A DNA stretch of 64,000 nucleotides from Nephromyces sp. MM_2019 (taxonomy: Eukaryota; Apicomplexa; Aconoidasida; Nephromycida). The notes beneath the pieces are model-generated. The model did not search any database. It was not told the origin of the DNA and was given only the letters and a program-made list of their open reading frames with translations. Numbering within the stretch: the stretch's first letter is position 1; every line of letters starts with the position of its first letter. Both the position numbers and the translations under genes were made by a program. The stretch covers positions 62,001-126,000 of the forward strand of contig JADHZB010001494.1 in the NCBI GenBank assembly GCA_015657535.1, read 5' to 3'. Positions 13,501 through 25,500 of this stretch are shown one piece after another.

Positions 13501-16500
13501 AGTCGACGTACGCGTTGGTGTTTCGGTGTGTGCACTAGTGTGAATATCCTACAAAAAACATATTTAACTACCAAATAAGAAGCAAATTGAGTGGATAATC
13601 CTGAAATTCCACACAAATCCCCCAAAATCTTCCACAACTAAAATGCGATTTTTTCCCGCCAAAGCTTTACTCGTATCGAGTATGCTAACGCTATTCAAAC
13701 TTGCACGCACACAAATCCAATGATATAACATGTTTGACTAAAAAGAGTCTCAAGTGACTTAATACGATAAATTCCTATACTTTAACTCATACAGCGGGAA
13801 TCTTCTAATGCTAAAAAAGCATGAAATAGACTCATTAAACAGCTAGAAAAAAATGAAATTGAGCAGAAAAATATATATTTTGTAGCTCTTTTTCTTTGAA
13901 AAAAACCACACACCTTTCAGGATCCAGGTATTTTCCAGTGAGAATCCCACCAGCCAGGCTTCCATACGCAATCAGCGGAATATTCGTACGGTGCATCATT
14001 TCTGGGAGACCTAAAAAAAATAGGCAATAAAGAAAAAAAAGAGAAACCTCAGCCAAGAGTACCTCGGAGAAAAATTTACCCAACGTAAGAACATGAGCAG
14101 GAAAAAGGGGAAACAAATAAGACACCTACAAGAAGCAATAGCTACGGAAGATAAAAGGTTAAAAGGAAGAAATGCAGGATACAAATAAAGAAAAAGTGGG
14201 AGAAATGCGATGAAGTGAAAAAACATCTAAAAAAAGTGGTAAAAACATTCAGAAAAAAAAGCCAAAATATCAAGAAAAGGTGTAAAAACATGCTATCCCA
14301 GTAAGAAAATGGGCATAAAGAAAATATCTCAGATAAAAACGAAAAAAGGCACTTTCACAATGTATACTGTCTCCTCAGGCAAATATGTGGAAGCAATCAA
14401 AAAAAACGCAAAAAATTTGGGAACCTCAACATCTGAGCAGTGACAGTTCATGAAAAAAATAAAGCGTTTTGGCTAATGTTAGATTTCCTGGAAGCTGCTC
14501 AATCTTCTTCACTCTAAATCGCAGTAAAGCAGAACTTTCTGCTTCTTAAACTGTCATCTTCAAGTGAGTCCAGAGAAGAAGACTCAGTAAGAAAACTGCT
14601 TGTAAATCTGTCTTTGCTTCTTTTCAAAATTTTTAGATGAAATCGCCTTATTTCAAGAGAGAGAGTGATAGCGAGGACGGACTCAGGAAAGAGCGAGAGG
14701 GAAGAGAGAGCAGTGAGAGATTTAGAGAGTCATAAGGAGAAGATAGCAGAGAGAAGAAAGGGAGGAGAGAGTGCGAGAGAGGGAGCAAAGAGCAGATAAT
14801 CACAGAATATACAGAGAAAGAGTTTAAAAAAAAAAATAAAGGTAGAAGAGTAGAAGACACACACACGCACATCCAGATTGAATCATACTAGCATACATGA
14901 AACGGCCAAGCTCTCCTTACATGAAGATACATATGCATATGGCTATGAAATATACATTTTACTTACTTTATATATGCATATTACCGTACGAAGAGACGGA
15001 TAAAGATGCAAAAACAAAGAAAAAGCCTGAATTCATGCAGCACCTACAGTAAAATTGCTATTTGAAAACATCGTTTCTATAGGAGAAGATACCTTCCAAG
15101 AAAAAAAAAGAGCAAACTAAAAAAATGCCGAAAATAGCGTAGACTAAAGTGAAGCAATAATCTGAGGAGTAAAAGCACCTAAGAAAGGGAAATATATGTG
15201 CGAAAACATAATTTCAGTCAGAATGAATAGCAAAAAAAAGTTGTTGATATGACAAGATAAGCGAAACTAGTGATTTTTACAAGCAAATCCCTCTCTTTGC
15301 GCTTGGTCATTCTCTATATCTCGTGGTTTGCTGTTTCATCCCTATCTCTCTTTTTCGTTGCGAAAATATATCTCCATACACATCCCTCTCCGCTGTAACT
15401 CTTTGTATGCCTCTCTCTCCGCTCTACCTCCCTATCTATTTCTCTTCCCAAACACTCTCTATCTTCTCTCTCTCCCTCTAGATCTCTCTCACACTCCCTC
15501 ATCTTCACAAATTTATGCTTCATCAAATTTGTAATATATCTTCACTGCATACACGGATAAAGAAGTTCACTAATTTCCTCACCAGATGATTCCAACTCAT
15601 TCCTATGAAGGACGCTATACATATTTTGAGTAGAACAAATGGCTGCTTTCGGGGCACCAATCTATATGGATTTAGACAAGAAGAAGAAGAAGAATAATTT
15701 TCAATTAATACACTGCGCTAAGCTTTCAAGACATTAAAAAAAAATGATAATTTTGAATATCAACAAAAAAAATACCAAACAGAAGACGATGATTAATATC
15801 AAGCAGAAAAACATCAAAAAACCTTTCCAAGAATCAGAAAATATTACTGGAAATACTTCACACTAAAAAAGCTCCTCTTATCAAGCCACACCTTCTTAGC
15901 AACCTGATTCCACTGAAAAATTCCCCAAGGAGTCTCATTTCCAACTCCGAGATATCTCACCTGTTCAAGAGGATTGAAACACACAAAGGCGTAGAATTTT
16001 CCTAGAAATCAGTGAAAAAATCTAGAACATCCTACTTTAAGAAAAGAAGCACAAACACACACTGGCAGGTGGTAATTACAGCTTGATATATTGTAGAGGC
16101 ATAAGGCGAAACACACAAGCACACATACACTGCCAGGTAGTAAATACAGCTTGATATATTGCAGCAGAAGAAAGTGAAACACACAAAAACCGACGAAGCG
16201 AATTAACGACCCTCAAAATACTAGGTAAGCACACCCTTGAAGTTATGGGAAAGCTAGATTTGCTTCACACACACATATATAATATAAGATAAATAATCAT
16301 CTTCTTTTTCTAGAAATCCAAATTTTTATGCAAAAACCTCACCTTTCCCTTCTCAATCAAGCTATTCAGTACTATAACTTGCTCTTCAATGGATGTTGCA
16401 TTTTCCTTTTCAAGCTGATTATATATAAAAAGCAGAGAGAAAGTGCGAAAAGCGTATAAAGCAGAAACTTTGATATTCTTTGCTTTTTCGTTTCAACTCA

Positions 16501-19500
16501 AGAAGCGCAGCAGAATTATTATGCATCTTCATACGTATGCAAAACGGTACTCAACGAAGAGAATCTCATACCAAAAAGATATGAGCAAATAGAGACGCAA
16601 TATCAAGTTGAAATGGTGAAATGCACTAGCAGTCAATTTCAAAACCTAGGAAAAGCATCTTCAAATAGGTTTCATCCTCCTTTATTTAAAGCAGACAAAA
16701 AAATCCACAGGTTTAAGCCTTCATTTAAGCTGTAAAGACTTCAAATAACTTCAAAATAGCTGAACTCTGAGCGTCAAGTAAACTAATACTACCCATCGTG
16801 AAGACTAGCCGAAAGAAAGCTTACCCTTCCACCATACACCTATAATGAAGGTTAAAAAAACCTGACACAATAGATGTTGCTATTGACTATAAAATTGAAG
16901 AAATAAATCTCCTTTTTCAGACGAAATCCAGTAAGTAGCGTAGAAATTGCAGTAAAATAAAGGAAGCTACACGCAAAACTTTTTAAATTGCAAAAAAACA
17001 AAGGAAAAGACGAAAATCATGGATTTCAAAGCTTTGCAGCACTTTAAAGGGATGCGTATAAAAACAAATCTTCAGCTGAATATTTGCTAAAAGGGAGAAA
17101 TATTGGTCATCATATAGAACAGGGAATTTAAAAACATACGCAGCTTCATCTTCATGCATACTAGAAAACTCCAACACACACACACTTTCAAATTCATACC
17201 CCCCAACAGTAAGTGTCTTCTCCCAGTTCGCTCCTGGCAACATATCGATCAGGGCGATCTAACAGGAGCAAGTCGATGTAGTCTATGCCAAGGCGAGAAA
17301 GCAGCCCATCAACCGCTTCTTCTACATCTGCCCTGCAAAATTGCACACACAAGGATGATGGCAACACAAAATTAAAAAAAATAAAAGCAAAACACAAGTG
17401 TATTAATAGTGACAGAGGGAAAAAAGCAGTTTAACACAGAAAAATAAGTGTGTGAAGCGTTTCAAGAGTTGATTTTTTCATTCGAAGTTGAAGACTTTGA
17501 TATCAATTTAGCCCTATAAACATTCCGCTTCATCCCAATAAATCATATTTATGAGCAATACGCAGCGAAAGGCTACGGTGGGCAGTTTTTAGTGAAGAAA
17601 AAATTCTCAATAAGTTGTGATAATTTCTCAAAGCTTCTATTCGCCGTGAACGGAGGAATAACAAAAGCTAAAAAAAATCAATCAATTTTTTGGTGAATGC
17701 TAGTGAAATACACTTTGAATCTTGAAAGAAGAAGCGATATGCTTTGGCTCTTGTCAATTCGCTGGTGTGCGTATGTGTCTGCGCATCTGCGCGTCTGCGT
17801 GTGTGCGCGTGTGCATTTTTTTGCGCTTTTGCGCGTGCATATGCGTTTTCTCAATAAACTTCTTGAAAACTTGAGAAACAGTACTATAAAGGAATCATAA
17901 AGAGAGAACACACATATGAAGTGAAACTCTGTTGAGAATTGATAAAATGAGAACGACTTAGAGGAAAAGAAACGCCCAAATTCCGCAATAGCCACATATA
18001 CGGCGATTTTAATTTACAATAGGAAAAGAAATAAAGAAATAAAAGTATAGAAAATTTTTTAAAAACCGGTTATGTTTATCCTTTAAAGTATACTGAGGGT
18101 GTGTGAAAGAACATGAAAGCTGGAAAAAAGTAAAGGAAATAGGGGATTAAGTCTCCTATCAGTTTGAGGACGATGAGAGGTTTAAACATTGCCAGGAACT
18201 TCCCTAAACCTTCATGTGAGCTTATCCAAAAGGAAAAATACAATTTCAATTTTTATCCGAAGATATCTCTACTTTTTCAAGGGGATGAAGATGATACGTT
18301 TTCACAAAAAAGAGCTTCCTTTCCTAGGAAATTCTACCCAAAAAAAGAGGAAAAAATAGCCAAAAAGCTACCCTAAGGTATGGATTCCAACGCACACGTA
18401 AAGATTTTATCCACAAACAAATAATCTCAAATTTCATCGTATAGTCACAACAGTTTGATACCAATAAAATTTACCATAAAAGCCATAAACTATGCGCATA
18501 CCCAACCAATGAAAGATAAATGTAAAAATTAGAAACACAAACACACGCAAAAGGCTGCAAAAAACACTAGACAGTTTCCTTACTTTGAAAAAATAGGAGG
18601 CTTCCCATCTTTTCTTATCCACTTCAGTAACCAGCCTTTTGGATCTTTACCTAAAAGTAATTCTCAGTCGAAAAAACACTCAAAAACTTATATCACACAC
18701 GAAAATCTGATGGAAATCTACATGATTGATGCGTGTTTCTTCAAGTTTATGTACACAATTCATGTATGTGTTTTTTTTCCGTTACGCTTACAGTGAGTCT
18801 AGAAGTTTTAATCAGTTTGAAGTGTCGTTGCTTCCTCTTTAGTTAACTTTTCCAAATTTATCTTCTTCTCCTTCTCCTTTTTCTTCCCCTTCCTCTCGCT
18901 CACAGCTTTAGCCTCCCAGCTTAACACACACCAACCCAGGAATAAATTAAGCACAATTCTCTAATAAAGAAAAGAGGATGAGAATCCCAATTTCAAACTA
19001 ATGTACTTCTCACCTAGATTAGAAGAGCATATTCTCCCGGAGATCACTACCTTATCTCTATCTATAGACTTTAAGAATTTTCTCAGTATCAAACTATGCC
19101 CTCTACCCCAAGTATGAGCATCTAACGGAACTGGATCATACTCTGCAGTATCCTGTAATTGAAAAAGCAAAAACTGAGTCCTTCCCTATTTTTACTGTAG
19201 AAAAGAGAAATGCAAACCCCACACACAGGATAAAAGCTATCATTTTGCAGAGGACTCTAAAAAAGACGAAAAAAGATTCTTTAAAGCTGCTTGAGAGATG
19301 AAAAGTTTTCTACAATTCAGCCAGCTTCCTTTGGAAAAAGTGGAATGTGTGTTGTATTTTTTCGAATATTCACCGGCGAATGCTTCTGCAAGAAAGTGCA
19401 TATACAGACTCTATTGTAGTGGAAAAATTCAAACACTAAATAGGAACCTAGGTGCATTTTATTATAATAAATAACGGAATTTAGCTTCATTTAAAGATTT

Positions 19501-20589
19501 GCTTTTGATAGACTCATCTAAATATAAAAAATGATGATTTTTACAGCGAGAGGAAGCAGTTTTCTAACAGCACCTTAAAGAAAGAAGCAAAAATCTGAGT
19601 TTATAGTAAATTCGTAGTAGTTTATTTCTTTATAAACCATGAAGATGCCTCAAAAAGCTACCCTTTTTTTCAGAATTTGAAATATAACCAAAATTAACGT
19701 GGAAAGAAGAAAAAACACACACAAGGCAACAAAATTTCAAGAAAAATCTTCTTCTAGGGAGGTTTTGACAACTGTTTCGACGGAAATATTCGCAAAACAA
19801 AAGGATAGGATGTAGAAGGGTTAGAAAACAAGCGCAGACACAGCAAAATAACACGGCTTCACAGCAGCTTTTCTGTAGATTACTTTACACGGGTTGCTCT
19901 TCCATAGCACAAAGTATCAGTGTGACTCTAGCATATTAGAAGAAAATTGTTCGAAAGAGCAAAAGCACAACTGCACAGATTCGACTAAAACCCTGTGTAA
20001 CTCTTGCCCTACAACAAATTGCAATTATACGAGACAAGTATTAACTGTACACAGAAGAATACTAAATCTTCAAGCCATCAACTTGTAGCAAAATAAGGTA
20101 AGAAACTTATCCAAAAAATTTCTTCTCTAAATATAATGATATGCAATGCGCTGCACATGAGTAAAACGACTTCTTAAAGTTATCCTCAATGTATTTAGTG
20201 AAAAAAACAAGAAAAAATATCGATAAAAATAGGAAGAATCCGATATTCCGTAAAAATGGCCATTTTCGCTAATAACATACTTTGATGTGCAGTTCGAGTA
20301 ATATCTATAATTTTTAACGCTTGCATCAGTTACACAGCATATTGATGTGCAATAATTATATTTTAATAAAGCTTTTATCAGCTGCATAGACTAGGCAAAT
20401 ACGAATACCACGTTTTCTACAAAAAAATCACTTCTTTACCAAGAAATTAATCCCATATTCCTTAAAAGCCATTTCTAATTGGAGTAACGCATCTTCATCA
20501 TCTATCAATGGTTCTGAGCCCATATGCTCCGTTCCTAAGGCCACTTCACTCACGATTAAATCAGTGTTACCCAGTCGACGATATCTCAT
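4577..20589 (-). CDS. Tas-type aldo/keto reductase, probable pseudoenzyme (about 15 exons)
   Basis: Exons, in transcript order: 20589-20440, 19152-19014, 18650-18584, 17332-17200, 16414-16343, 15960-15892, 15661-15583, 14010-13914, 12118-12048, 9271-9264 (or 9295-9264), 9117-9052, 8480-8460 (tentative), 6243-6200, 5322-5262, 4741-4577. The junctions keep codon phase and give about 413 residues. The start is [19 protein letters not shown], the usual N-terminus of the family. Later landmarks are [54 protein letters not shown] and [14 protein letters not shown], all in family order. These proteins are NADPH-dependent (beta/alpha)8-barrel oxidoreductases. Here the catalytic Asp is kept (D51), but the Tyr, Lys and His positions read Asp, Arg and Asp, so catalysis is doubtful while the cofactor half looks kept. 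The last exon reads to a stop at 4577 but also holds a GTAAGA donor, so the C-terminus may continue to 2321-2420. The least certain parts are the small exons between 9300 and 8450. Confidence 0.88.
5365..5640. repeat. TG-rich low-complexity tract
   Basis: A run of irregular TGTGTG, TGCG and TATG units on the given strand lies inside a reductase intron, between the exons at 5322 and 6200. It opens the plus frame for about 60 codons, giving a Cys/Val-rich translation typical of TG repeats rather than a gene. It runs against the usual orientation in this gene, where the sense strand carries TG. Confidence 0.7.
6145..6186. repeat. CA microsatellite next to a splice donor
   Basis: A nearly pure CA tract on the given strand (TG on the sense strand) starts about 14 bases inside the intron that follows the reductase exon at 6243-6200. 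That exon uses a weak donor (GTCAAT). Confidence 0.85.
8460..8480 (-). other. Candidate 21-base exon of the reductase gene
   Basis: The two flanking exons (ending ALSW, starting VASTIIG) are both in phase 0. The family normally has about six residues between them, ending in a motif like RPF. A GTAG acceptor and a GTGCGT donor enclose IVLRTFA here, in phase and with a plausible R-x-F. It is placed by expectation and phase only. Other short open pieces in the same intron were weaker. Confidence 0.4.
9264..9271 (-). other. Candidate 8-base microexon of the reductase gene
   Basis: The reductase exon at 12118-12048 ends with one base of a codon and the exon at 9117-9052 starts in phase 0, so a piece of 3n+2 bases is needed between them. 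A strong acceptor (TTTTTCTGTCAG) and a perfect GTAAGT donor enclose exactly 8 bases here, adding Asp-His-Ser. An upstream acceptor (TTTTGGCAG) would give a 32-base exon (9264-9295) of the same phase, and the sequence alone cannot choose between them. Confidence 0.5.
9774..9793. repeat. CA microsatellite
   Basis: A pure CA run of about ten units lies within a long reductase intron, in a wider ACAC-rich stretch. Confidence 0.8.
13341..13500. repeat. 20-base TG-rich minisatellite with an assembly gap
   Basis: The unit TGTTGTATTCGTGTGTGTGT repeats head to tail before and after a run of 56 N (13425-13480). It lies in the reductase intron between the exons at 13914 and 12118. The gap in the array suggests collapsed or unresolved copies, so the true array length is unknown. 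The long open frames crossing the gap on both strands are artefacts. Confidence 0.9.
14656..14835. repeat. GA-rich polypurine tract
   Basis: GAGAGA-type sequence on the given strand lies in the reductase intron between the exons at 15583 and 14010. The same intron holds a CT-rich tract at 15283-15500, so the transcript could form a long imperfect hairpin. Confidence 0.7.
15283..15500. repeat. CT-rich polypyrimidine tract
   Basis: CTCTCTCC-type sequence on the given strand lies about 450 bases from the GA-rich tract of the same intron and is roughly complementary to it in composition. Open frames through it are repeat artefacts. Confidence 0.7.
16062..16200. repeat. Imperfect tandem duplication of about 65 bases
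   Basis: Two adjacent copies share the core TACAGCTTGATATATTG and flanks CTGGCAGGTGGTAAT / CTGCCAGGTAGTAAA, followed by GAAACACACAA. It lies in the reductase intron between the exons at 16343 and 15960. Confidence 0.75.
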
Positions 20590-20649
20590 TCCTAAAACGG
20601 TATACAAATACAGCTTGTGGCAAAAAACATTTTTTGGAAGAAACATGGT

Positions 20650-21842
20650 ATTGAATATAATGAGTGACTTAGGACCAAGATGAAACTTCGATGCTACAAT
20701 GGTTGAAGCAGCTGAATAATTAAAAAAAGATAGCCTGAAACACTTTTGTACTTTCTACCGCATGAGTGAATCTTATTATACAGTGTCCGTTCAGGACTCT
20801 ATGTTGAGAAAAAAGTCAATACAGGCCTTCTCAAGGAGAAAATGATGTCGAACTAGAAACAGTCAACAAAACAGAAAGAGAGCAAATTTAAGGATATAAT
20901 GGCATTCTTCGTCCTTCACAAATCAATGAAGGACGAAATCAAGTCTAATTAATGCCAAAGAACGCGAACATTATCATTTAAGGCAGGGTCTGATCACGAT
21001 ACAGGTCTCCTAAAAGACGAGAAACAAATATTCTTCTAGCTTCATAGATGAACTAGGAATCTAAAACGATTCCAGCATGAAGCAACGTACAATTATATCA
21101 ACAAAAAAGAATAAAAAAAAATTTCCTAATTCTTTAAAATTAGAATTTGTGGTAAATACAATATTAAATATTAAATAATTATTTAGGAGAATAAGTTCGA
21201 TGTTAAATTCATTAAAAAATGACTTTAATTTTTCAAACAAATTACAATTGTTTTCAATACGAATAAATGCAATATCATAAGCTTTGCAAACTATCCATGC
21301 TTGCTGAAAGCTTATCACAATCAAACAATAGCATTATGAGCTACTTGGCCACAGGCTTATTTTCCAAACGCACATAATCGTATAAATCTAGTAAAAAGCA
21401 TACGAAGTACACGTTAGAACGACTGTAAAGGAAAAAGAAACCCCCCCCCAATATTCTTCATTGATATCCCAATATGACCTCTATATTTTTGTTTACAAAT
21501 TCTTTTAAAATAAAACTTCTTAATATTTTTTTAAAGGATTTATTAGCTAAATCTAAACCTACTTCTTTGGCAATTTCTAAATTATTTTTTTTCCTTACTT
21601 TTCCCCCTCATCAAGTTCATGGACAATGTGTATTAAAAGCATATATACGAAATTAATCAAGAATAACAACTCCCCAGCACACTGTGCTAAAGCTTTTCGC
21701 CAGCACCAAACACCGGTTAAGCATTAAAGAAAATGTATAAGCTGAGCTTCCGTCGCTGTTTACCATAGAGCAAGTCGGGGCTGGCACGGCGAAAGATTGG
21801 TTCAAAGCAGCTACGTGTAGATACATTGTGCAAATTCTTCAG
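20650..21842. other. Upstream region of the reductase with an AT-rich island
   Basis: This is the 5' flank of the minus-strand reductase. From about 21061 to 21330 and 21450 to 21660 the base composition turns strongly AT-rich with T/A runs. A run of nine C lies between, at 21441-21449. The open frames in it (minus 21324-21061, plus 21474-21656) are rich in Phe, Leu, Ile, Asn and Lys, unlike the other exons here. No promoter motif could be assigned. Confidence 0.5.
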
Positions 21843-22560
21843 CAACGAGCCACTTCTCGCCTCGGAGAACAGCACGTGGCGTGTCTTCCGCAAAGTGGGA
21901 TCCACTGAAGGAGAACTCAGAAATCCCTCTTTTAAAAGGATGGAAAACGCTGCATTTTCAACAAGTGAAAAGGCCCACAGACTCTGAGTCAAACACTTTG
22001 CCAGCCAGCAAGTAAGCGAAAAGCAGAGCAAAGTGTGGAGAAACATTGGAACACACGAAATACCAGAGCATGTTCCTCGGTAAGCCATTTAATACTCTGG
22101 CAGAGCTCGGCTTTCATTGGATTATATTCCGTATACATGTAATTCGATAGAATTAAGTGTGACACATTCTGGAGACTACATGGCAAAGCCTTGTAGAATG
22201 AAGACTACTAGAGAGAAATTTCGCTCGAATAAATCTAGACGACTAGAAGGAGAAGTGTCCTATTGAATCTCGGTCATGGTACATTTCCAAATGACATAGC
22301 GGTTAACCATATAAGATATTCTTTGCACAACGATATGCCTTTTGTTAATAGAATCCATGAAGCAATCAGGTAACGTAAGGCCAAAAACTTGAGAGCACGG
22401 AATCGCTGGCCTAATTGGCAATAGATTCATGCTAACAACGCCCCCAACATCCATAGCCAGGAAAAAAAATGATAGTAGCTTGTCCCTCATGGGAGCTGAT
22501 GACTACAACATGGAATTTTTGCTGCAACTGCATCAGGTTTTTGGCATGCACTTCGAATAA
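21843..22560 (+). CDS. Candidate 3' exons of an unrecognised plus-strand gene
   Basis: Three consecutive open pieces fit as exons: 21843-22011 (donor GTAAGC), 22247-22369 (donor GTAACG) and 22461-22560 (stop at 22558). Both junctions keep phase (AA|A and AG|G). The pieces read WDPLKENSEIPLLKGWKTL, then LLNLGHGTFPNDIAVNHIRY, then MGADDYNMEFLLQLHQ. No family is recognised. The string NLGHG recalls the C-terminus of uroporphyrinogen decarboxylase, but the surrounding residues do not fit it. No 5' exon or start codon was found upstream. A chance arrangement in intergenic DNA cannot be excluded. Confidence 0.28.
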
Positions 22561-25500
22561 CTGGAAAATCAGCGAACAGTAGCATTATTTGTGGAACGAC
22601 AAAGCGGAAGGAGCTTCAGGCACTTGTAGCATAGCAGGTCAATGTTCCTTGGCTTAGTTTAAACATGGATGCATGCTGTATAAATCTTTGCACTAGAACC
22701 TCACATTGAAAATGAATAGGTCTAACAACAAGTGTAATATTCAGATTTAAAGACGCAAAAAGGCTCAGAAACGCAGGCTTTGCTAGGGGAATCAAGGTCG
22801 GAAGCTGATCGTCTCGCTTTCAGTTATTAGAGGGAGTACGCTCTATTTTGCTTCATTAGGAGTAAGCGACGATGGACTTTTCCTGTAAGCATCCTCGCTT
22901 GACCAGCGCTTTTGTCGAGCACTTGGTAATATTGGATAGCATATCACTAAAGGCGGCGGCGACCTCACAGCGATAAATCCAGGTGTTTCAGATGTGAATG
23001 ATACTCCAGAAAAACTTATTACTCCATATTTATCAAGTATAAGCACTTGTAGAATATTAGCACGCACGAGCTTTGAGCATCCATCTGTACTCAGTATGGC
23101 ATCATTATAACTACGCACCATTTGCTTAGTGTCGTGGCCACCTTCGGAGCTGTGGCTGCCTAATAGTAATACTGAATATATTAATTCCCTAGTCTTCAAA
23201 CTTGCCTTCCTTACAGCTCCCGCGTACTAAGCATTATGGTAGTACTAGCTACCATTTGGGGTTCTTCTCGGGCTGCTGTTGAAGGCGAAAATAAAATGTG
23301 CAACTAGCGGACTCCTAGCTTGAAACCCAGAACTTCAGAATCTAGGAAATACCAGGAGGATAATAAAAAGCACTACGAACTCCCAGCTAATTGGAATCTC
23401 TGGAGCCTTCTGAATCTTCACAGCCTGTAATGAGCCTAGGCTAGGGGTGCTCACCTTATCGATGAGCTTGGCTACACTCTTTTTCATTTGAAGAAGGCAA
23501 AAAAAAGTATTTAACTCAACGAGCTCGCTTTCTAAAATTCATGACAGAATTATTTTGTGTTGTCAAAAGTCCGTATGAGTCAGCACAATTGCTGCTGCTA
23601 GTGCTGCCATCACCACCTTAGTGGCAGCTAACCTGGTACGGTATAATAATCCGTCGATCATGCACCGAAATTGCAACACTTTCAAATTCATTTTTTCATC
23701 CTTCACTACGCTGCTAGTAAGGGTAGAAATTTTTCACGTGGTGATACTTGTCAAAGATTATGTATATAAAGTGTACTATATTGTGACGGTCTAATAACTT
23801 GAATCTGTTATTATCTCGAGTCTATATACATACGACGATTCTACTTCTCATTAAACCTTGAATCTACATAAGCTAGTTACTCTTTTCCAACAACATTTAA
23901 ACAGCGAAAGGTAATTCTTTTTTGTGCTGAGGCCAGTACAATCAGATTTTCTTATAGTTATGTTTGTTTTATTGATTCTCAAATGATAGAAACTAAACCA
24001 GAATCTGAGGGTGAGTAGCGCTCCTCTGAAATAAATAAGCTGTCGTCAAAGAAGCTATAATAGATTACTGGATGGCACGGGACGTGTGTATCCATGCTAG
24101 AATATGTCACCAGTTTAAGGCGAACGCCTACATCACGGGAAAAAATGTATACGTTACTAAAGGAAAGAACCAGGTGATATAGTAAGGTTCCTATTAATAA
24201 TAAGAAAAAATAAACTGGGACCAAATTAGGTATCTGCAAAAATAAAATTTTAAGGAAATTGTCTAGGTAAACTGCAACGTAGCTGGTAAGGAGCATGGCT
24301 TTACCCTTTACAGGAAAATGATACATTTCCCTACTTATTTGTAATAGCAAGGCGTTCTCATTGCTATTACAGTTGTACAGATCATTTTCAAATATTGCTG
24401 GGTTTGATTCCTTTCGTAATATTGCTGGGTTTGATTCCTTTCGTATTATTAGTCTTTGTCAATGCCAGGCGAGCATTCGTATGCCCAAAGCAAACCATAT
24501 CAACTAGTAATTTAAGCTGGCTGCATGGTTATTGCATAATCCACTTACAAACTTCAAGTTAAACTTGCTTTCATGCTCTGGATAGGCGAGCCAAACATGC
24601 GTATCATCCGTGTTTTCTTTTTTCTCAAATAATGATTGCTGTTAAACTAGAGCGCAATGAAATAGCTAACTGAAGCCTCTAATGCAGGTTGTACTATGTG
24701 GATGCTGCAATGCTTAGCAGTTTTTTAAAGAAACCCAGGATCAGTGTGCGATTGGAAGAAAACATACTTTTTGCACAAGTAGAATAAACCCTTGATATCC
24801 TCAACCGGGGTAAACAATCTTTCTTAAATTCTAGCCTTTTATTGGACACAGGTTTATGCGCTCTACATCTATGAAGTACTGAAATCATTGAAGCAATCAC
24901 AGATCGCTCAAGTATATTTGAAAAGCAATGTATCTTTGCTTTTGATGGCACTATATCCAGGAATATAAAGCTTCATGAGTCTGAAGCTCATTTCGACACA
25001 ATTATGAATATAGTTTTTGCGAGGAGCGTTGGGTGATCCTCCGAGCTTCCACCATAAAGTGAGTCAAACTGTTACAAATAGGCTTAGTAAGCGCATACAA
25101 ATAGTGTGTCGGAAGTGTCAAAAAAGAATCATATAGAAAAGAGCAGCGATTTGCATTTACTCCGCCACGTTCCAAGACAGCGGCGTTACAAGCATGGCAG
25201 TAGCACTAAAGTATGCGCTTTCTTAATATTCACGCCTAATCTGGCATTCATGCGCGTATTAGCCACACTTTAAAGGCACCACTCAAAGCTGCTACCATTT
25301 AGGAGCTGATAATCCCAAAAAAGGGCATTTGCTAATGAATGAAGGTCTACTACCTACGTAACCGGTACCAGTAACCCAAACCTGCTCATGACCTAGTCTA
25401 GGTTTATAAAGTCAGTGTATCATAAAAGCTGCAATTTCTTCGCTAACAAAATTTAAAGGGGATAACCCGTTACACTAATGACATGCGTGCCAGCAATACT

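Noticed and set aside
13231..13637. Long open frames on both strands across the N run
   Set aside because: They arise from the 20-base TG repeat and unknown bases and fall inside a reductase intron.
22247..22369. Uroporphyrinogen decarboxylase C-terminus, suggested by NLGHG
   Set aside because: The residues before and after do not follow that family and the extension downstream is too long, so only an unnamed candidate exon is reported.
22843..23199. 118-codon minus-strand frame
   Set aside because: No recognisable domain and no consistent splice signals at its ends; lengths like this occur by chance in balanced-composition DNA.
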